Source of the DNA: DASXVX01 sp036504075
GTDB lineage: Bacteria; Bacillota; Sulfobacillia; Symbiobacteriales; Symbiobacteriaceae
Length of the DNA stretch: 64,000 nt
Direction of reading: 5' to 3'
Assembly: GCA_036504075.1 (NCBI GenBank)
Contig: DASXVX010000057.1
Coordinates: forward strand, 62,001 to 126,000
Below the pieces are notes generated by a model. That model searched no databases, had not been told where the DNA came from, and was given only the letters and a program-made list of their open reading frames with translations. Positions 8,608 through 17,134 of this stretch are shown piece after piece. Made by a program: the position numbers and the translations under genes. The first letter of the stretch is position 1; every line of letters begins with the position of its first letter.

Positions 8608-8636
8608 AGGTTAATGGGGTGGCAGATCCTTGTCAA
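8608..8636 (-). promoter_or_regulatory. Promoter of the fluoride-responsive transcript
   Basis: Minus strand: TTGACA (8636-8631), 17-base spacer, TAACCT (8613-8608). Transcription would begin just before the riboswitch aptamer. Confidence 0.6.
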
Positions 8637-8668
8637 GAGTCGGTGGCAGGTAATTGCCGCACCCTTGA

Positions 8669-9763
8669 CTACCCGGGGTGCGAGATTCGCTCCCGGTTAC
8701 GAATCTGCTCCACCATCCGCCCATCCAGCCGGCGGACAAAGCCTGCCACCAGGCGAGCCGCGGCCTGGAGATCCTCCCGGTGCACCATGACGTTATGGCT
8801 GTGCATGTACCTGGTCGGTACGGCCAGGGCCAGCGTCGGGACGCCGCTGTGGACCAGTTGCATCTTGCCGCCGTCGGTCCCCCCGCCGCCAAGGCTGTCC
8901 AGCTGGTAGGGAATGTGCTCGGCTTCGGCGGTCTGAATGACCAGGTCCCGGAGTGTGGGATTGGGCACCAGCGACCCGTCGTAGAGCAGCACGACCACGC
9001 CCTTGCCCAGCTTCGCCCGGCTTTCCCGGGCCTTCACGCCCGGGATGTCGCCGGAGAGCCCCACGTCCAGGGCGATGGCAACGTCGGGCTTGAGCTGCTG
9101 GGCGAGCGTCTGGGCGCCACGCAGGCCGACCTCTTCCTGCACGGTCGCACCGACGTAGACGTGGGCGGCAATCGACTTATCTCTCAGCTCATCCAGTGCG
9201 AGAATTGCGGCGGCGCAACCGGCCCGGTTGTCCCAGGCCTTGCCCAGGAGGAAATTGGGGTTGCCCATGGCGGTGAGCGGCGAGACGGGCGCCATCGGGC
9301 ACCCCGGGCGCACGCCCAGCTCGGACGCTTCCGCTTCGGAGGATGCACCGATATCCACGAACATCTCCTCGATGCTCATGACCGCTTCCCGGTCCTTGGG
9401 CTTGAGCATGTGCGGCGGCCGGGATCCGATCACGCCCAGGACCGGGCCCCGGTCGGTCATCACCTGGACCCGCTGGGCGAGCATCACGTGTCCCCACCAG
9501 CCCCCCAGGGGGCGGATGCGCAGATAGCCGTCGTCCTCCACGTGGGAGACCAGCCAGCCCACCTCATCCATGTGGGCGGCAACCAACAGCTTCGGCCCGC
9601 CGCCCGCACCCCGCCGGTGAACGACCGTGCTGCCCAGGTGGTCGGTGACCAGTTCTCCGTAAGGCGCCAGGTGCCGGGCCAGCACGTCCCGAATATCCTG
9701 CTCGAAACCGGAGACCCCAACGGATTCCGTTAGCTCTCTGAAAAGTTGCCACTGGTGATCCAT
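8669..9763 (-). CDS. M42-family metallo-aminopeptidase
   Basis: The 364-residue protein matches M42 glutamyl/leucyl aminopeptidases, which trim N-terminal residues from peptides using two metal ions in large tetrahedral complexes. Metal and catalytic motifs are visible: 'AAHMDEVGW' (His and Asp), 'KAWDNRAGC' (bridging Asp), 'VQEEVGLRGAQT' (general-base Glu pair), 'ALDVGLSGD' and 'RYMHSHNVMVH' (last His ligand). Length is normal. I chose ATG 9763 ('MDHQWQLF'), which begins where family members do; the upstream frame adds only basic sequence without homology. It lies upstream of the fluoride unit on the same strand but is separated by that unit's own promoter. Confidence 0.9.
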   Translation of the reverse strand: MDHQWQLFRELTESVGVSGFEQDIRDVLARHLAPYGELVTDHLGSTVVHRRGAGGGPKLLVAAHMDEVGWLVSHVEDDGYLRIRPLGGWWGHVMLAQRVQVMTDRGPVLGVIGSRPPHMLKPKDREAVMSIEEMFVDIGASSEAEASELGVRPGCPMAPVSPLTAMGNPNFLLGKAWDNRAGCAAAILALDELRDKSIAAHVYVGATVQEEVGLRGAQTLAQQLKPDVAIALDVGLSGDIPGVKARESRAKLGKGVVVLLYDGSLVPNPTLRDLVIQTAEAEHIPYQLDSLGGGGTDGGKMQLVHSGVPTLALAVPTRYMHSHNVMVHREDLQAAARLVAGFVRRLDGRMVEQIRNRERISHPG

Positions 9764-10077
9764 GGCGATATTGGCTCCCTTCCCCCACTGTCTCGCTCTT
9801 AGCATTCCGATGCGGGGAGGCGGCAATTCGCGGAATCACGCGGGATCCGGGCGAGTTGGATTGAGGCCCCGGCTTCACCGCTGAAGCGGCTGGGGGGCCC
9901 GTTGACCTGAGTAATGGCGCCAGTTGCGCCGGCTGATCGAGGACAAAGCCGCAGCCCCAACAGGGCCGCGGCCAAAGCGCCATGCATCGGCTATTTCGAA
10001 TGACCGAGGAACACCTGAGGTGTGCTCCCGTCGGGGAAACCGGGGACCTCATCCCGGTGTCCAGCGCGTACCGAACC
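9764..10077. other. Intergenic region, 314 bases
   Basis: It separates the TetR stop (minus strand) from the M42 aminopeptidase start. I see no gene, RNA or strong hairpin. The aminopeptidase promoter must lie here but I could not identify a convincing -35/-10 pair. Confidence 0.4.
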
Positions 10078-10707
10078 TCAGGGCGTGGTGCGAATGCCGC
10101 GCCAGAGCGTATCGATTGCCTGTTCAGCGAAATCGGGCGGCAGTGGCGACAACTTGTCAAGAACCATCCATCCACTTAGCAACGCACCGCCGAACAGACT
10201 GAACACGATCATGGGATCAAGGTCGCTGCGGATCTCTCCCCGCGCCTGTGCGCGCTCGACCATCGAACAGAATTGCTCGATCCGGGGCACAAGAGCGGCG
10301 TCCAGGTACATCCGGAACAGCGCCGGCCGCGTGGCGCCCTCGCCCAGGAACCTGGGGAGCAGGCGTTCGAACGCCGCCCGTGGGTTCTTCTGCTGTGCCG
10401 CGTGTGCGAGCGCAAGCAAGCCGTCGCGCAAATTGCCAGTGTCGATGAAAGGCACATCGACTTGGACCATCCGGATGGCGGCGACGATCAACTCCTCTTT
10501 CGACGCCCACCGGCGGTAGATGGTGGTCTTGCCTACACCGGCCGCCGCCGCCACACCTTCGATTGACAGCGCTTCGATACCGACTTCGGCCAACATATCC
10601 AGTGTCGTGTTGAGGATCGCCTGCTCGGCCTCGGCGCTGCGCGGACGCCCGGGTCGGCCTTTGTCAGGCAGGGAATCGTCACTTGTCATCTGTTTCTCCA
10701 TCTCCAT
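10078..10707 (-). CDS. TetR-family repressor, probably of the adjacent efflux pump
   Basis: A 209-residue protein with an N-terminal TetR helix-turn-helix ('ALSIEGVAAAAGVGKTTIYR' with 'RWASKEELI'), preceded by a basic linker 'GRPGRPRSAEAEQAIL', and an all-helical C-terminal ligand domain. The ATG at 10707 shares one base with the pump's stop codon, so the two genes are translationally coupled. A palindrome in front of the pump gene (12262-12276) is the likely operator, making this an autoregulated drug-efflux unit. The inducer is unknown. Confidence 0.88.
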   Translation of the reverse strand: MEMEKQMTSDDSLPDKGRPGRPRSAEAEQAILNTTLDMLAEVGIEALSIEGVAAAAGVGKTTIYRRWASKEELIVAAIRMVQVDVPFIDTGNLRDGLLALAHAAQQKNPRAAFERLLPRFLGEGATRPALFRMYLDAALVPRIEQFCSMVERAQARGEIRSDLDPMIVFSLFGGALLSGWMVLDKLSPLPPDFAEQAIDTLWRGIRTTP

Positions 10708-12227
10708 CAAGTGGAATCGGCGCGGCGTCCGGGCAGGAGCAACGCAAGAGCGACCAGCAAAATCATGCTCCAGAGGAGCAGCGTGAACACGTCGACCATA
10801 CCGCTGGTCGCAGCCTGCGCCGCGATCTGTGCCCGTGCCGCCAGGGTCTGGCTGGGATTGGCGAGCACGGCCTGGGAAAGCCCCGCCACCAGGGTAGTGG
10901 CATGCGATGAGGTGTACTGGATATATACGGTGACCAACGCCGCCGATCCTATCGAAGCGGCGAGCAACTTTGAAGCATTTACCAGGGAGGAAGCCTTGTT
11001 CAGGGCCTCACCGCTCAGCGCTTCCAACGCCAGCGTGTTCGTGGGCACCAGGATGAGCGTGATGCCGAGTCCCACAAGCGCCAGCGGAAGCACCAGGTCG
11101 CCTGTGCTCATGTCCGGGGTCAGGCCCAGGAATTGCCAGCATCCACCGGCGAGCAGCACCGCACCTGCCAATACCAGGGGCCGCGCACCGACCCGCCGAT
11201 AGAGTCCGCCGCCCAGGGCCACACCGACGACTGTCGCAATCCCCATAGGCAGCAGCGCCACGCCGGTCTCCAGCGGCGACAGATGCGGCTGGCGCACCCC
11301 CTGCAGATAGACCGGGAGCAGGAAAAGCAGGCCGAAGCTCATGATCGAGGATACCCAGATCCCCAGGTTGGCCACGGTGAAATCCCGCCGGGCGAACAGC
11401 CGTAGATCCAGGACCGGGTCCCGGCTGATCTTGAGTGCACGGTAGGCGAAGCCCGCCAGCAGCACCGCCCCGGCTGCGGCCAAGGCCCAGACCGGCCAGT
11501 AGCCCCAGCCGTGGATGGCACCCTGCGGATTCGCCGCCGTGCGGGTGAGGGGATCGGTCTGGCTGATCAGCTTGAAGGCGTAGACCAGCACCGCGACACC
11601 GGGCATGGCGAGCAGCAGGCCCAGATAGTCGGCTGAGCCGGACGCCTCCGGGCTCTGCCCAGCCTTGGTATCGGACGGCAGCCCGAACCAGGCCAGCGCC
11701 AGGGCGACCACACCGATGGGCACGTTCACCAGGAAAATGGACTGCCACTGCAGGTTCTCGATGATCAGGCCGCCGATGATCGGCCCCACGACCGGTGCCA
11801 GCAGCGCCGGTACCCCAACGATAGCCATACCCTTGATTCGCTCTTCCTTGGCGAACGGCTCCAGGCCCATGGCCATGCAGATCGGCATCAGCAGCCCGCC
11901 GGCGACGCCCTGAAGCACGCGGTACGCGATCAGCCACTCGATCGAAGTCGTCAGACCGCAGAGCAGTGAGAAGAAGGCAAAGAGCCCCGTCCCGAACAGA
12001 AACAGCCGTTTGATGCCCAACCGGCTGCCCAGGTAGCCGCTAAGCGGCACCACGGCGGCTGTGCTGAGCAGGTAACCGAGAAAGATCCATTGGACGGTGT
12101 CAACATTGGCCTGCAGGGCCTTGCTAATGGGGATGACGGCCACGTTGACGATTGTGGCGTCGAGTGCCACCGGGAACAAACCGAGGGCGGCGACCAGTGC
12201 GATGACATAGCGAGTGGTTGTGCGCAT
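10707..12227 (-). CDS. DHA2-family (EmrB/QacA-type) multidrug efflux MFS transporter
   Basis: A 506-residue protein with about 14 predicted membrane helices, the size and topology of proton-driven DHA2 exporters. Motifs include 'LDATIVNVAVIPISKAL' in helix 1 (the 'LDxTIVNVALP' motif), 'LGSRLGIKRLFLFG' (motif A) and 'RVLQGVAGGLLMPICMAMG' (motif C region). I chose ATG 12227 because GGAGGATCATCC places the ribosome binding site well; upstream in-frame sequence overlaps the operator. It probably exports lipophilic or cationic drugs from the cytoplasm. It is co-transcribed with the TetR gene. Confidence 0.92.
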   Translation of the reverse strand: MRTTTRYVIALVAALGLFPVALDATIVNVAVIPISKALQANVDTVQWIFLGYLLSTAAVVPLSGYLGSRLGIKRLFLFGTGLFAFFSLLCGLTTSIEWLIAYRVLQGVAGGLLMPICMAMGLEPFAKEERIKGMAIVGVPALLAPVVGPIIGGLIIENLQWQSIFLVNVPIGVVALALAWFGLPSDTKAGQSPEASGSADYLGLLLAMPGVAVLVYAFKLISQTDPLTRTAANPQGAIHGWGYWPVWALAAAGAVLLAGFAYRALKISRDPVLDLRLFARRDFTVANLGIWVSSIMSFGLLFLLPVYLQGVRQPHLSPLETGVALLPMGIATVVGVALGGGLYRRVGARPLVLAGAVLLAGGCWQFLGLTPDMSTGDLVLPLALVGLGITLILVPTNTLALEALSGEALNKASSLVNASKLLAASIGSAALVTVYIQYTSSHATTLVAGLSQAVLANPSQTLAARAQIAAQAATSGMVDVFTLLLWSMILLVALALLLPGRRADST

Positions 12228-12261
12228 GGATGATCCTCCTTTCAGATTGCGAACCACAAAT

Positions 12262-12276
12262 ACGATACGGTATCGT
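12262..12276. promoter_or_regulatory. Probable TetR operator
   Basis: ACGATACGGTATCGT is a 7+7 palindrome around a central G, 35 bases upstream of the efflux gene. Nearby half-sites (GATACC at 12293-12298, GTACCG near 12333) may extend the operator. Confidence 0.6.
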
Positions 12277-12375
12277 TTCTGTTCAATCCCAAGATACCAT
12301 ATGCTGTTACGAAACGCAACAGTACCGTTTTCATTTATTCCCAACGGTCGCGCCGCCCCGCCTCGGACGTGCGAA

Positions 12376-12402
12376 GCCGCCCCTTTTCAGGGGCGGCTTT
12401 TT
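12376..12402. terminator. Hairpin terminator between the Kdp locus and the efflux operon
   Basis: GCCGCCCC and GGGGCGGC form a GC-rich stem with flanking A and T runs. On the minus strand it lies about 80 bases after the last Kdp-locus gene and can end that transcript; the T-run on the plus side makes it potentially bidirectional. Confidence 0.55.
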
Positions 12403-12483
12403 CTAGTGTCAGACCGTCCGGGTCGGTTGCTCTTCATGTCGGTGTTTCGGTTGGTTTAGCTTGTAGTGGCGGTGATGGAGCGC

Positions 12484-13239
12484 TTACTGCTGCTGCTCCG
12501 CCTGCGCTCCCGCGTCCGGGGAAAGTTGCTGAAATCGGTAGCCTATCCCCCGCTCCGTATGAATCCAGCGCGGCTGGTGGTGGACGATCTCAAGCTTATG
12601 CCGCAGGCTCTCAATCAGCAGCGGGAGGTTGTCGAGGCCCAGCCGGTAGCCTCGCCCGAGGGCCAACCGGCAGAGTTCCGAAGGTGCCAGGCTCTGCCCG
12701 TGGTTCAGCGCCATCGTCTTGAGCAGGTAATATTCAGCCTCAGTCAGGTCCACATCGGCACCGTCGATGGTGACCATGCGCCGGGCGGTGTCAATGACCA
12801 GGTTGCCCGAAATCACAACGACGCCGTCGCCCCCACGGTGGGGGTGATACAGGAGCGCCTGAATTCGGGCCAGCAGTTCCGCTATACCCACAGGCTTGGC
12901 GATGTAGTCGTCTGCCCCGGCCTGCATGATCATCCGCCGGTCCATCTCCGACGTCCGGGGGGCCATGACCACGACCGGTGCACCACCCTGTTTCCGCACG
13001 GAATCCAGGACCGCCCGTTCATGCTGCCCCCACTGGCCGAGACCTAACAGGATCACATCTGCCTGCCGGAGTGCCTCGGACTGAAGCGCCGCTTCGGCTG
13101 AACCAATTCCTTCCACGGCATACTCACGTGCCCGCAAGGTCAGGGTGAGAAAGTCGCGAAAGGCCGAATCACTCTCCAGGAGCATGATCCGCGCGCGATT
13201 TACTCGTCTTGCGAGCGGAGGCTCCAAGTCGTGTGCCAA
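12484..13239 (-). CDS. OmpR-type response regulator lacking the phosphoacceptor aspartate
   Basis: A 251-residue protein with a receiver-like domain (about residues 15-130) and a C-terminal winged helix ('LTEAEYYLLKTMALNHGQSL' and 'RWIHTERGIGYRF'). In ordinary regulators the strand 3 motif is 'DLVLLDLGLP'; here it reads 'DVILLGLGQWG', so the phosphorylated Asp is Gly. The conserved Lys is kept in 'DDYIAKPVG'. It is therefore probably controlled without phosphorylation. It is the last gene after kdpC and the split KdpD sensor, so it may tune potassium transport. Start TTG 13239 is tentative (AGGAGAGG about 10 bases upstream). Confidence 0.8.
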   Translation of the reverse strand: MAHDLEPPLARRVNRARIMLLESDSAFRDFLTLTLRAREYAVEGIGSAEAALQSEALRQADVILLGLGQWGQHERAVLDSVRKQGGAPVVVMAPRTSEMDRRMIMQAGADDYIAKPVGIAELLARIQALLYHPHRGGDGVVVISGNLVIDTARRMVTIDGADVDLTEAEYYLLKTMALNHGQSLAPSELCRLALGRGYRLGLDNLPLLIESLRHKLEIVHHQPRWIHTERGIGYRFQQLSPDAGAQAEQQQ

Positions 13240-13295
13240 TTAACTCGCTACCTCTCCTACCGGAATCGCAGTCTGTTATGTTCGATCTAACTGGG

Positions 13296-14462
13296 TCAAC
13301 GCGGCGGTTCCCCTTTGCCCACGTAGGGCCATACTTTACGGCGTTCAGCTACGATCAGAATATCCACGTTATCCGTCAACCGCAGCAAACGGTCGACCAG
13401 AGACCCTTTGCGGATCTCCTCCAGCCGCGACGGTCGCCCGGCCCCGATGACCAGTTGGGTAATCTGCTTTTCGGCGGCGACCCGAACCAGTTCCAGGACG
13501 ACATCGGGCGCCCGGATGTCCATGACCTCGGCGCCCAGTTCCTCAGCAAGGTCAAAGTGGTGCCGCAGGACGCGCTCCTGCTCGTCGGTCTCCGTCCCCC
13601 TGCGGATATGGATCACGTGGAGTTCCCCCCGCATCCGGGTGGCGATGCGCCCGCCCCGGCGGATGAGCGCCTTGGCACCCGGCTGCGGCGTGATGGCCAC
13701 CAGCACCCGCTCCACCGTGGGCCACGGCTCATCGATCTGTTTCTCCTTCCGGTAGTCCCCCAGCTGGTCGTCGGTCTCCTCGGCGGCTTTCCGGAGTGCG
13801 ATCTCCCGCAGGGCCAGCAGATTCCCTTTGCGGAAGAAATGCTTGAGCGCCCGGGCCGCCTTTTCGTCCTCGTAGACCTTCCCCTGGCGCAGCCGTTCCT
13901 GGAGCAATTCCGGCGTGATGTCCACCATGATGATTTCGTCCGCATCGTCCAGCACCCAATCCGGGAAGGTCTCCCGAATCTCGACGCTCGTGATCCGCTG
14001 AACGGCATCGTTCAGGCTCTCCATGTGCTGGATGTTCACCGTCGACATCACGTTGATGCCCGCTACGAGCAGGTCCTCGATATCCTGGTATCGTTTCTGA
14101 TTCCGGGACCCGGGGATGTTCGTGTGTGCCAGTTCATCGACCAGGGCCCACTGCGGCCGGCGCGCCAGGACCGCATCCAGGTCCATGTCTTCCAGAATGA
14201 CCCCCTTGTAAGGGATACGCCGCCGGGGAATCAGTTCCAAATCGCCCACCTGGGCGATGGTCTCCTTGCGGTTGTGATGCTCCAGGACGCCAATGATCAC
14301 GTCGGCGCCCTGGGCTTTCATCCGGTTGCCCTCCCGGAGCATGTTGTAGGTCTTGCCCACCCCTGCCGCGTAGCCCAGGTACACCCGGTGTTTGCCCCGT
14401 GCCTCTTTCCTGACCAGCTTCAGGGCTTCCTCAGGGTCCAGCCGGCCGTTTTCACCGACCAT
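13296..14462 (-). CDS. kdpD: KdpD N-terminal sensor module as a stand-alone protein
   Basis: The 388 residues correspond to the cytoplasmic front half of KdpD. They comprise the KdpD domain with Walker A 'GYAAGVGKT', 'ALVDELAHTN', 'TVNIQHMESLNDAV' and then a universal-stress-protein domain ('ERVLVAITPQPGAKALIRRG' through 'ITQLVIGAGRPSRLEEIRKG'). There are no membrane helices or kinase domains; these are encoded separately at 19685-21226. In ordinary KdpD this half senses K+, ionic strength and, in Firmicutes, c-di-AMP through the USP domain. It starts 13 bases after kdpC and ends 56 bases before the next regulator. It is a genuine split rather than a frameshift, since six genes separate the halves. 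Confidence 0.9.
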   Translation of the reverse strand: MVGENGRLDPEEALKLVRKEARGKHRVYLGYAAGVGKTYNMLREGNRMKAQGADVIIGVLEHHNRKETIAQVGDLELIPRRRIPYKGVILEDMDLDAVLARRPQWALVDELAHTNIPGSRNQKRYQDIEDLLVAGINVMSTVNIQHMESLNDAVQRITSVEIRETFPDWVLDDADEIIMVDITPELLQERLRQGKVYEDEKAARALKHFFRKGNLLALREIALRKAAEETDDQLGDYRKEKQIDEPWPTVERVLVAITPQPGAKALIRRGGRIATRMRGELHVIHIRRGTETDEQERVLRHHFDLAEELGAEVMDIRAPDVVLELVRVAAEKQITQLVIGAGRPSRLEEIRKGSLVDRLLRLTDNVDILIVAERRKVWPYVGKGEPPR

Positions 14463-14475
14463 GACCTTGGCCTCC

Positions 14476-15030
14476 TTACCTCGGCAGTTGTTGCAGGGCC
14501 AGGTTCAGCTTCAGCACGTTCACCCGGGGCTCACCGAAGATCCCGAACGTGCGGCCCTGGATGTTTGCCGCCACCAGACCGTTCAGTTGCACCTCCGGGT
14601 GGCCGGTGGCACGGCTGATCCGCGGGACCTGAGCCAGGGCAGAGGCCGGTGCGATGTCGGGGTCGAGGCCGGAAGCCGAGTTCGTCAGCAGGTCAGCCGG
14701 CGCCGGCTGGCCGGGGTTCTCGGCCGCCCATTTGGCAACGTCGGCCTTGACCCGGTCCGCCAGGGCCGGGTCACTGGGCGCCAGGTTTGAGCTCCCTGAA
14801 CTACTGGCGTCATAGCTGACGGAAGAGATGCGGCCGTGGAAGAAGGCCGGGCCCGAAAACGCCTGACCGATCAGTTCCGATCCGACGACTTGGCCGCTGG
14901 CGGTTTGGATGAGACTGCCCCGGGCCTGCCGCGGAAAGAACAGCTGTGCGAGTCCGGTGGTCGCCAGGGGGTAGAGGAGGCCGCACAAGACCAGGAAGAC
15001 AATACTGAACCGAAGCGAACGCATCAGCAT
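14476..15030 (-). CDS. kdpC: K+-transporting ATPase subunit C
   Basis: A 184-residue protein with one N-terminal membrane helix (residues 5-30, 'SLRFSIVFLVLCGLLYPLAT') and a soluble domain with the KdpC signatures 'GSELIGQAF', 'FHGRISSVSYD', 'SASGLDPDIAPASAL' and 'NVLKLNLALQQ'. KdpC stabilises the KdpFABC complex and supports ATP binding by KdpB. It lies 16 bases after kdpB and overlaps nothing, so it belongs to the same transcript. Confidence 0.96.
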   Translation of the reverse strand: MLMRSLRFSIVFLVLCGLLYPLATTGLAQLFFPRQARGSLIQTASGQVVGSELIGQAFSGPAFFHGRISSVSYDASSSGSSNLAPSDPALADRVKADVAKWAAENPGQPAPADLLTNSASGLDPDIAPASALAQVPRISRATGHPEVQLNGLVAANIQGRTFGIFGEPRVNVLKLNLALQQLPR

Positions 15031-15046
15031 GGTTGTTGCCCCTCCT

Positions 15047-17116
15047 TTATGCCAGCCCGAAGGCGAGCAGGACCAGATCGATCAGCTTGATGCCGATGAA
15101 CGGAGCGACGACGCCCCCCAGACCGTAAATAGCCAGGTTCCGGGTGAGCAGGGCGTTGGCGCCCATGGGCCGGTACTTGACGCCCCGCATGGCCAGCGGA
15201 ATCAGGGCGGGGATGATCAACGCATTGAAGATCAGCGCCGACATGATGGCCGAGCGGGACGACGCCAGCCGCATGACGTTCAGCGCCGCCAGCGCCGGGA
15301 CGCTGACCACGAACAGCGCCGGAATGATGGCAAAGTATTTGGCCACGTCGTTGGCGATGGAAAAGGTCGTCAACGCCCCCCGAGTAATCAGGAGTTGCTT
15401 GCCGATCGCCACCACGTCCAGCAGCTTGGTCGGGTCGGAGTCCAAATCCACCATGTTGGCGGCCTCTTTCGCCGCCTGCGTGCCCGTGTTCATCGCCATG
15501 CCCACGTCGGCCTGCGCGAGGGCCGGGGCGTCGTTGGTACCGTCGCCCGTCATGGCCACCAGCTTGCCTTCGGCCTGCTCCTGCTTGATCCGGGCCATTT
15601 TGTCTTCCGGCTTTGCTTCGGCCATGAACTCATCGACGCCCGCCTCACGGGCGATGGTGGCGGCCGTCAGCGGGTTGTCGCCCGTGCACATGATGGTCTT
15701 GATGCCCATGGCCCGGAGTTGGTCAAACCGCTCCCGGAGCCCTGACTTCACCGTATCCTTCAAATAGATGATACCGTAAACCTCCGGACCCTGGGCTACC
15801 ACCAGCGGGGTGCCGCCTTCGCCGGCCACCCGATCGACCACCCGCGCCAGGTCCGCCGGAATGGTGCCGCCCTGCGCCTGAACCCACCTCTTGACCGCGT
15901 CGGCAGCGCCCTTGCGAATGCGCGTGCCGTCCGGCAGGTCGGTGCCCGACATGCGGGTGTCGGCGGTGAACTCCACGTTTTGCCGGTCGGCCATGGCGCC
16001 CAGGTCGGCGACGACGCCCTTGCCTGCCGCCAGGGTGATCACCGATTTGCCTTCCGGCGTCTGGTCGTCCACGGAAGCTTTGACCGCCATGATCGTGACG
16101 TCCATCGCGCTGTGGCCGCCCGCCGGGATAAACTCCGCCGCCATGCGATTGCCATAGGTGATGGTGCCGGTCTTGTCGAGGATCAGCACGTTGACGTCGC
16201 CCGCCGCCTCCACCGCCTTGCCGCTCATGGCCAGGACGTTGAAGCGGGTCACCCGGTCCATGCCGGCGATGCCGATGGCCGAGAGCAACGCACCGATGGT
16301 GGTCGGAATGAGGCAGACCAGAAGGGCGATCAGCGTCGCCACGTCTAGCTGCTGCCCGAGAAAGGACGCCATGGGTCCCAGCGTCACGACGACGATCAGA
16401 AAGATGATCGTCAGCGATGCCAGGAGCGTGGTCAGCGCCAGCTCGTTCGGCGTCTTCTGGCGGGAGGCGCCCTCTACCAGCTTGATCATCCGGTCGAGGA
16501 ACGTCTCCCCCGGGTTGGCCGTAATCTCCACGACCAGCCAGTCGCTCACCACGCGTGTGCCGCCGGTGACGGAGGAGGCGATGTCAGTGCCCGGCTCTTT
16601 CAGCACCGGCGCCGATTCCCCGGTAATGGCCGATTCATCAACCGCCGCCACGCCATGGGTCACCATGCCGTCGCCCGGAATCAGATCGCCGGCCTCGATC
16701 AGCACCTGGTCGCCCTTGCGCAGATCCGCGGCCCCGGTCACGTCGTACTTCCACGATCCCGGCGCACCGGCGCCTTTGCCGGCGAGCCGCTTGGCCTTCG
16801 TGTCCGACTTGGTCCGCTTCAGGGTCGCCGCCTGGGCCTTGCCCCGACCTTCGGCCACTGCCTCCGCAAAGTTGCCGAACAACACGGTCACCCAGAGAAT
16901 CAGCGCCACGGCCAGGTTGTACCCCCGGGAGGCCGAACCCGGCAGCAACCCGGGCGACACGGCGAGCACCGTGGTAATTGCCGCCCCGATCTCCACCACG
17001 AACATGACCGGGTTGTGGAGCATGACGCTCGGGTTCAGTTTCGTAAAGGCATCCCTGAACGCTTGAAGCAGCAGCTTGCTGTTGAGCGTCTGGTTTTTTT
17101 CGCGCTTGTGTCCCAT
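15047..17116 (-). CDS. kdpB: K+-transporting P-type ATPase subunit B
   Basis: A 689-residue P-type ATPase. It contains the phosphorylation motif 'ILDKTGTITYGNR', actuator 'SAITGESAPVLKEPG', nucleotide-domain and 'MTGDGTNDAPALAQADVG' hinge motifs, and membrane helices at 35-80, 220-275 and 575-680. It hydrolyses ATP to power K+ uptake through KdpA at the cytoplasmic membrane. The length matches E. coli KdpB (682). Neighbours are kdpA upstream (18 bases) and kdpC downstream. Confidence 0.98.
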   Translation of the reverse strand: MGHKREKNQTLNSKLLLQAFRDAFTKLNPSVMLHNPVMFVVEIGAAITTVLAVSPGLLPGSASRGYNLAVALILWVTVLFGNFAEAVAEGRGKAQAATLKRTKSDTKAKRLAGKGAGAPGSWKYDVTGAADLRKGDQVLIEAGDLIPGDGMVTHGVAAVDESAITGESAPVLKEPGTDIASSVTGGTRVVSDWLVVEITANPGETFLDRMIKLVEGASRQKTPNELALTTLLASLTIIFLIVVVTLGPMASFLGQQLDVATLIALLVCLIPTTIGALLSAIGIAGMDRVTRFNVLAMSGKAVEAAGDVNVLILDKTGTITYGNRMAAEFIPAGGHSAMDVTIMAVKASVDDQTPEGKSVITLAAGKGVVADLGAMADRQNVEFTADTRMSGTDLPDGTRIRKGAADAVKRWVQAQGGTIPADLARVVDRVAGEGGTPLVVAQGPEVYGIIYLKDTVKSGLRERFDQLRAMGIKTIMCTGDNPLTAATIAREAGVDEFMAEAKPEDKMARIKQEQAEGKLVAMTGDGTNDAPALAQADVGMAMNTGTQAAKEAANMVDLDSDPTKLLDVVAIGKQLLITRGALTTFSIANDVAKYFAIIPALFVVSVPALAALNVMRLASSRSAIMSALIFNALIIPALIPLAMRGVKYRPMGANALLTRNLAIYGLGGVVAPFIGIKLIDLVLLAFGLA

Positions 17117-17134
17117 CTTGCCCGGACCCTCCCT

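Noticed and set aside
13296..14462. KdpD as a frameshifted or broken gene
   Set aside because: The two halves are six genes apart, each with its own start and intact domains, so a true gene split is more likely.
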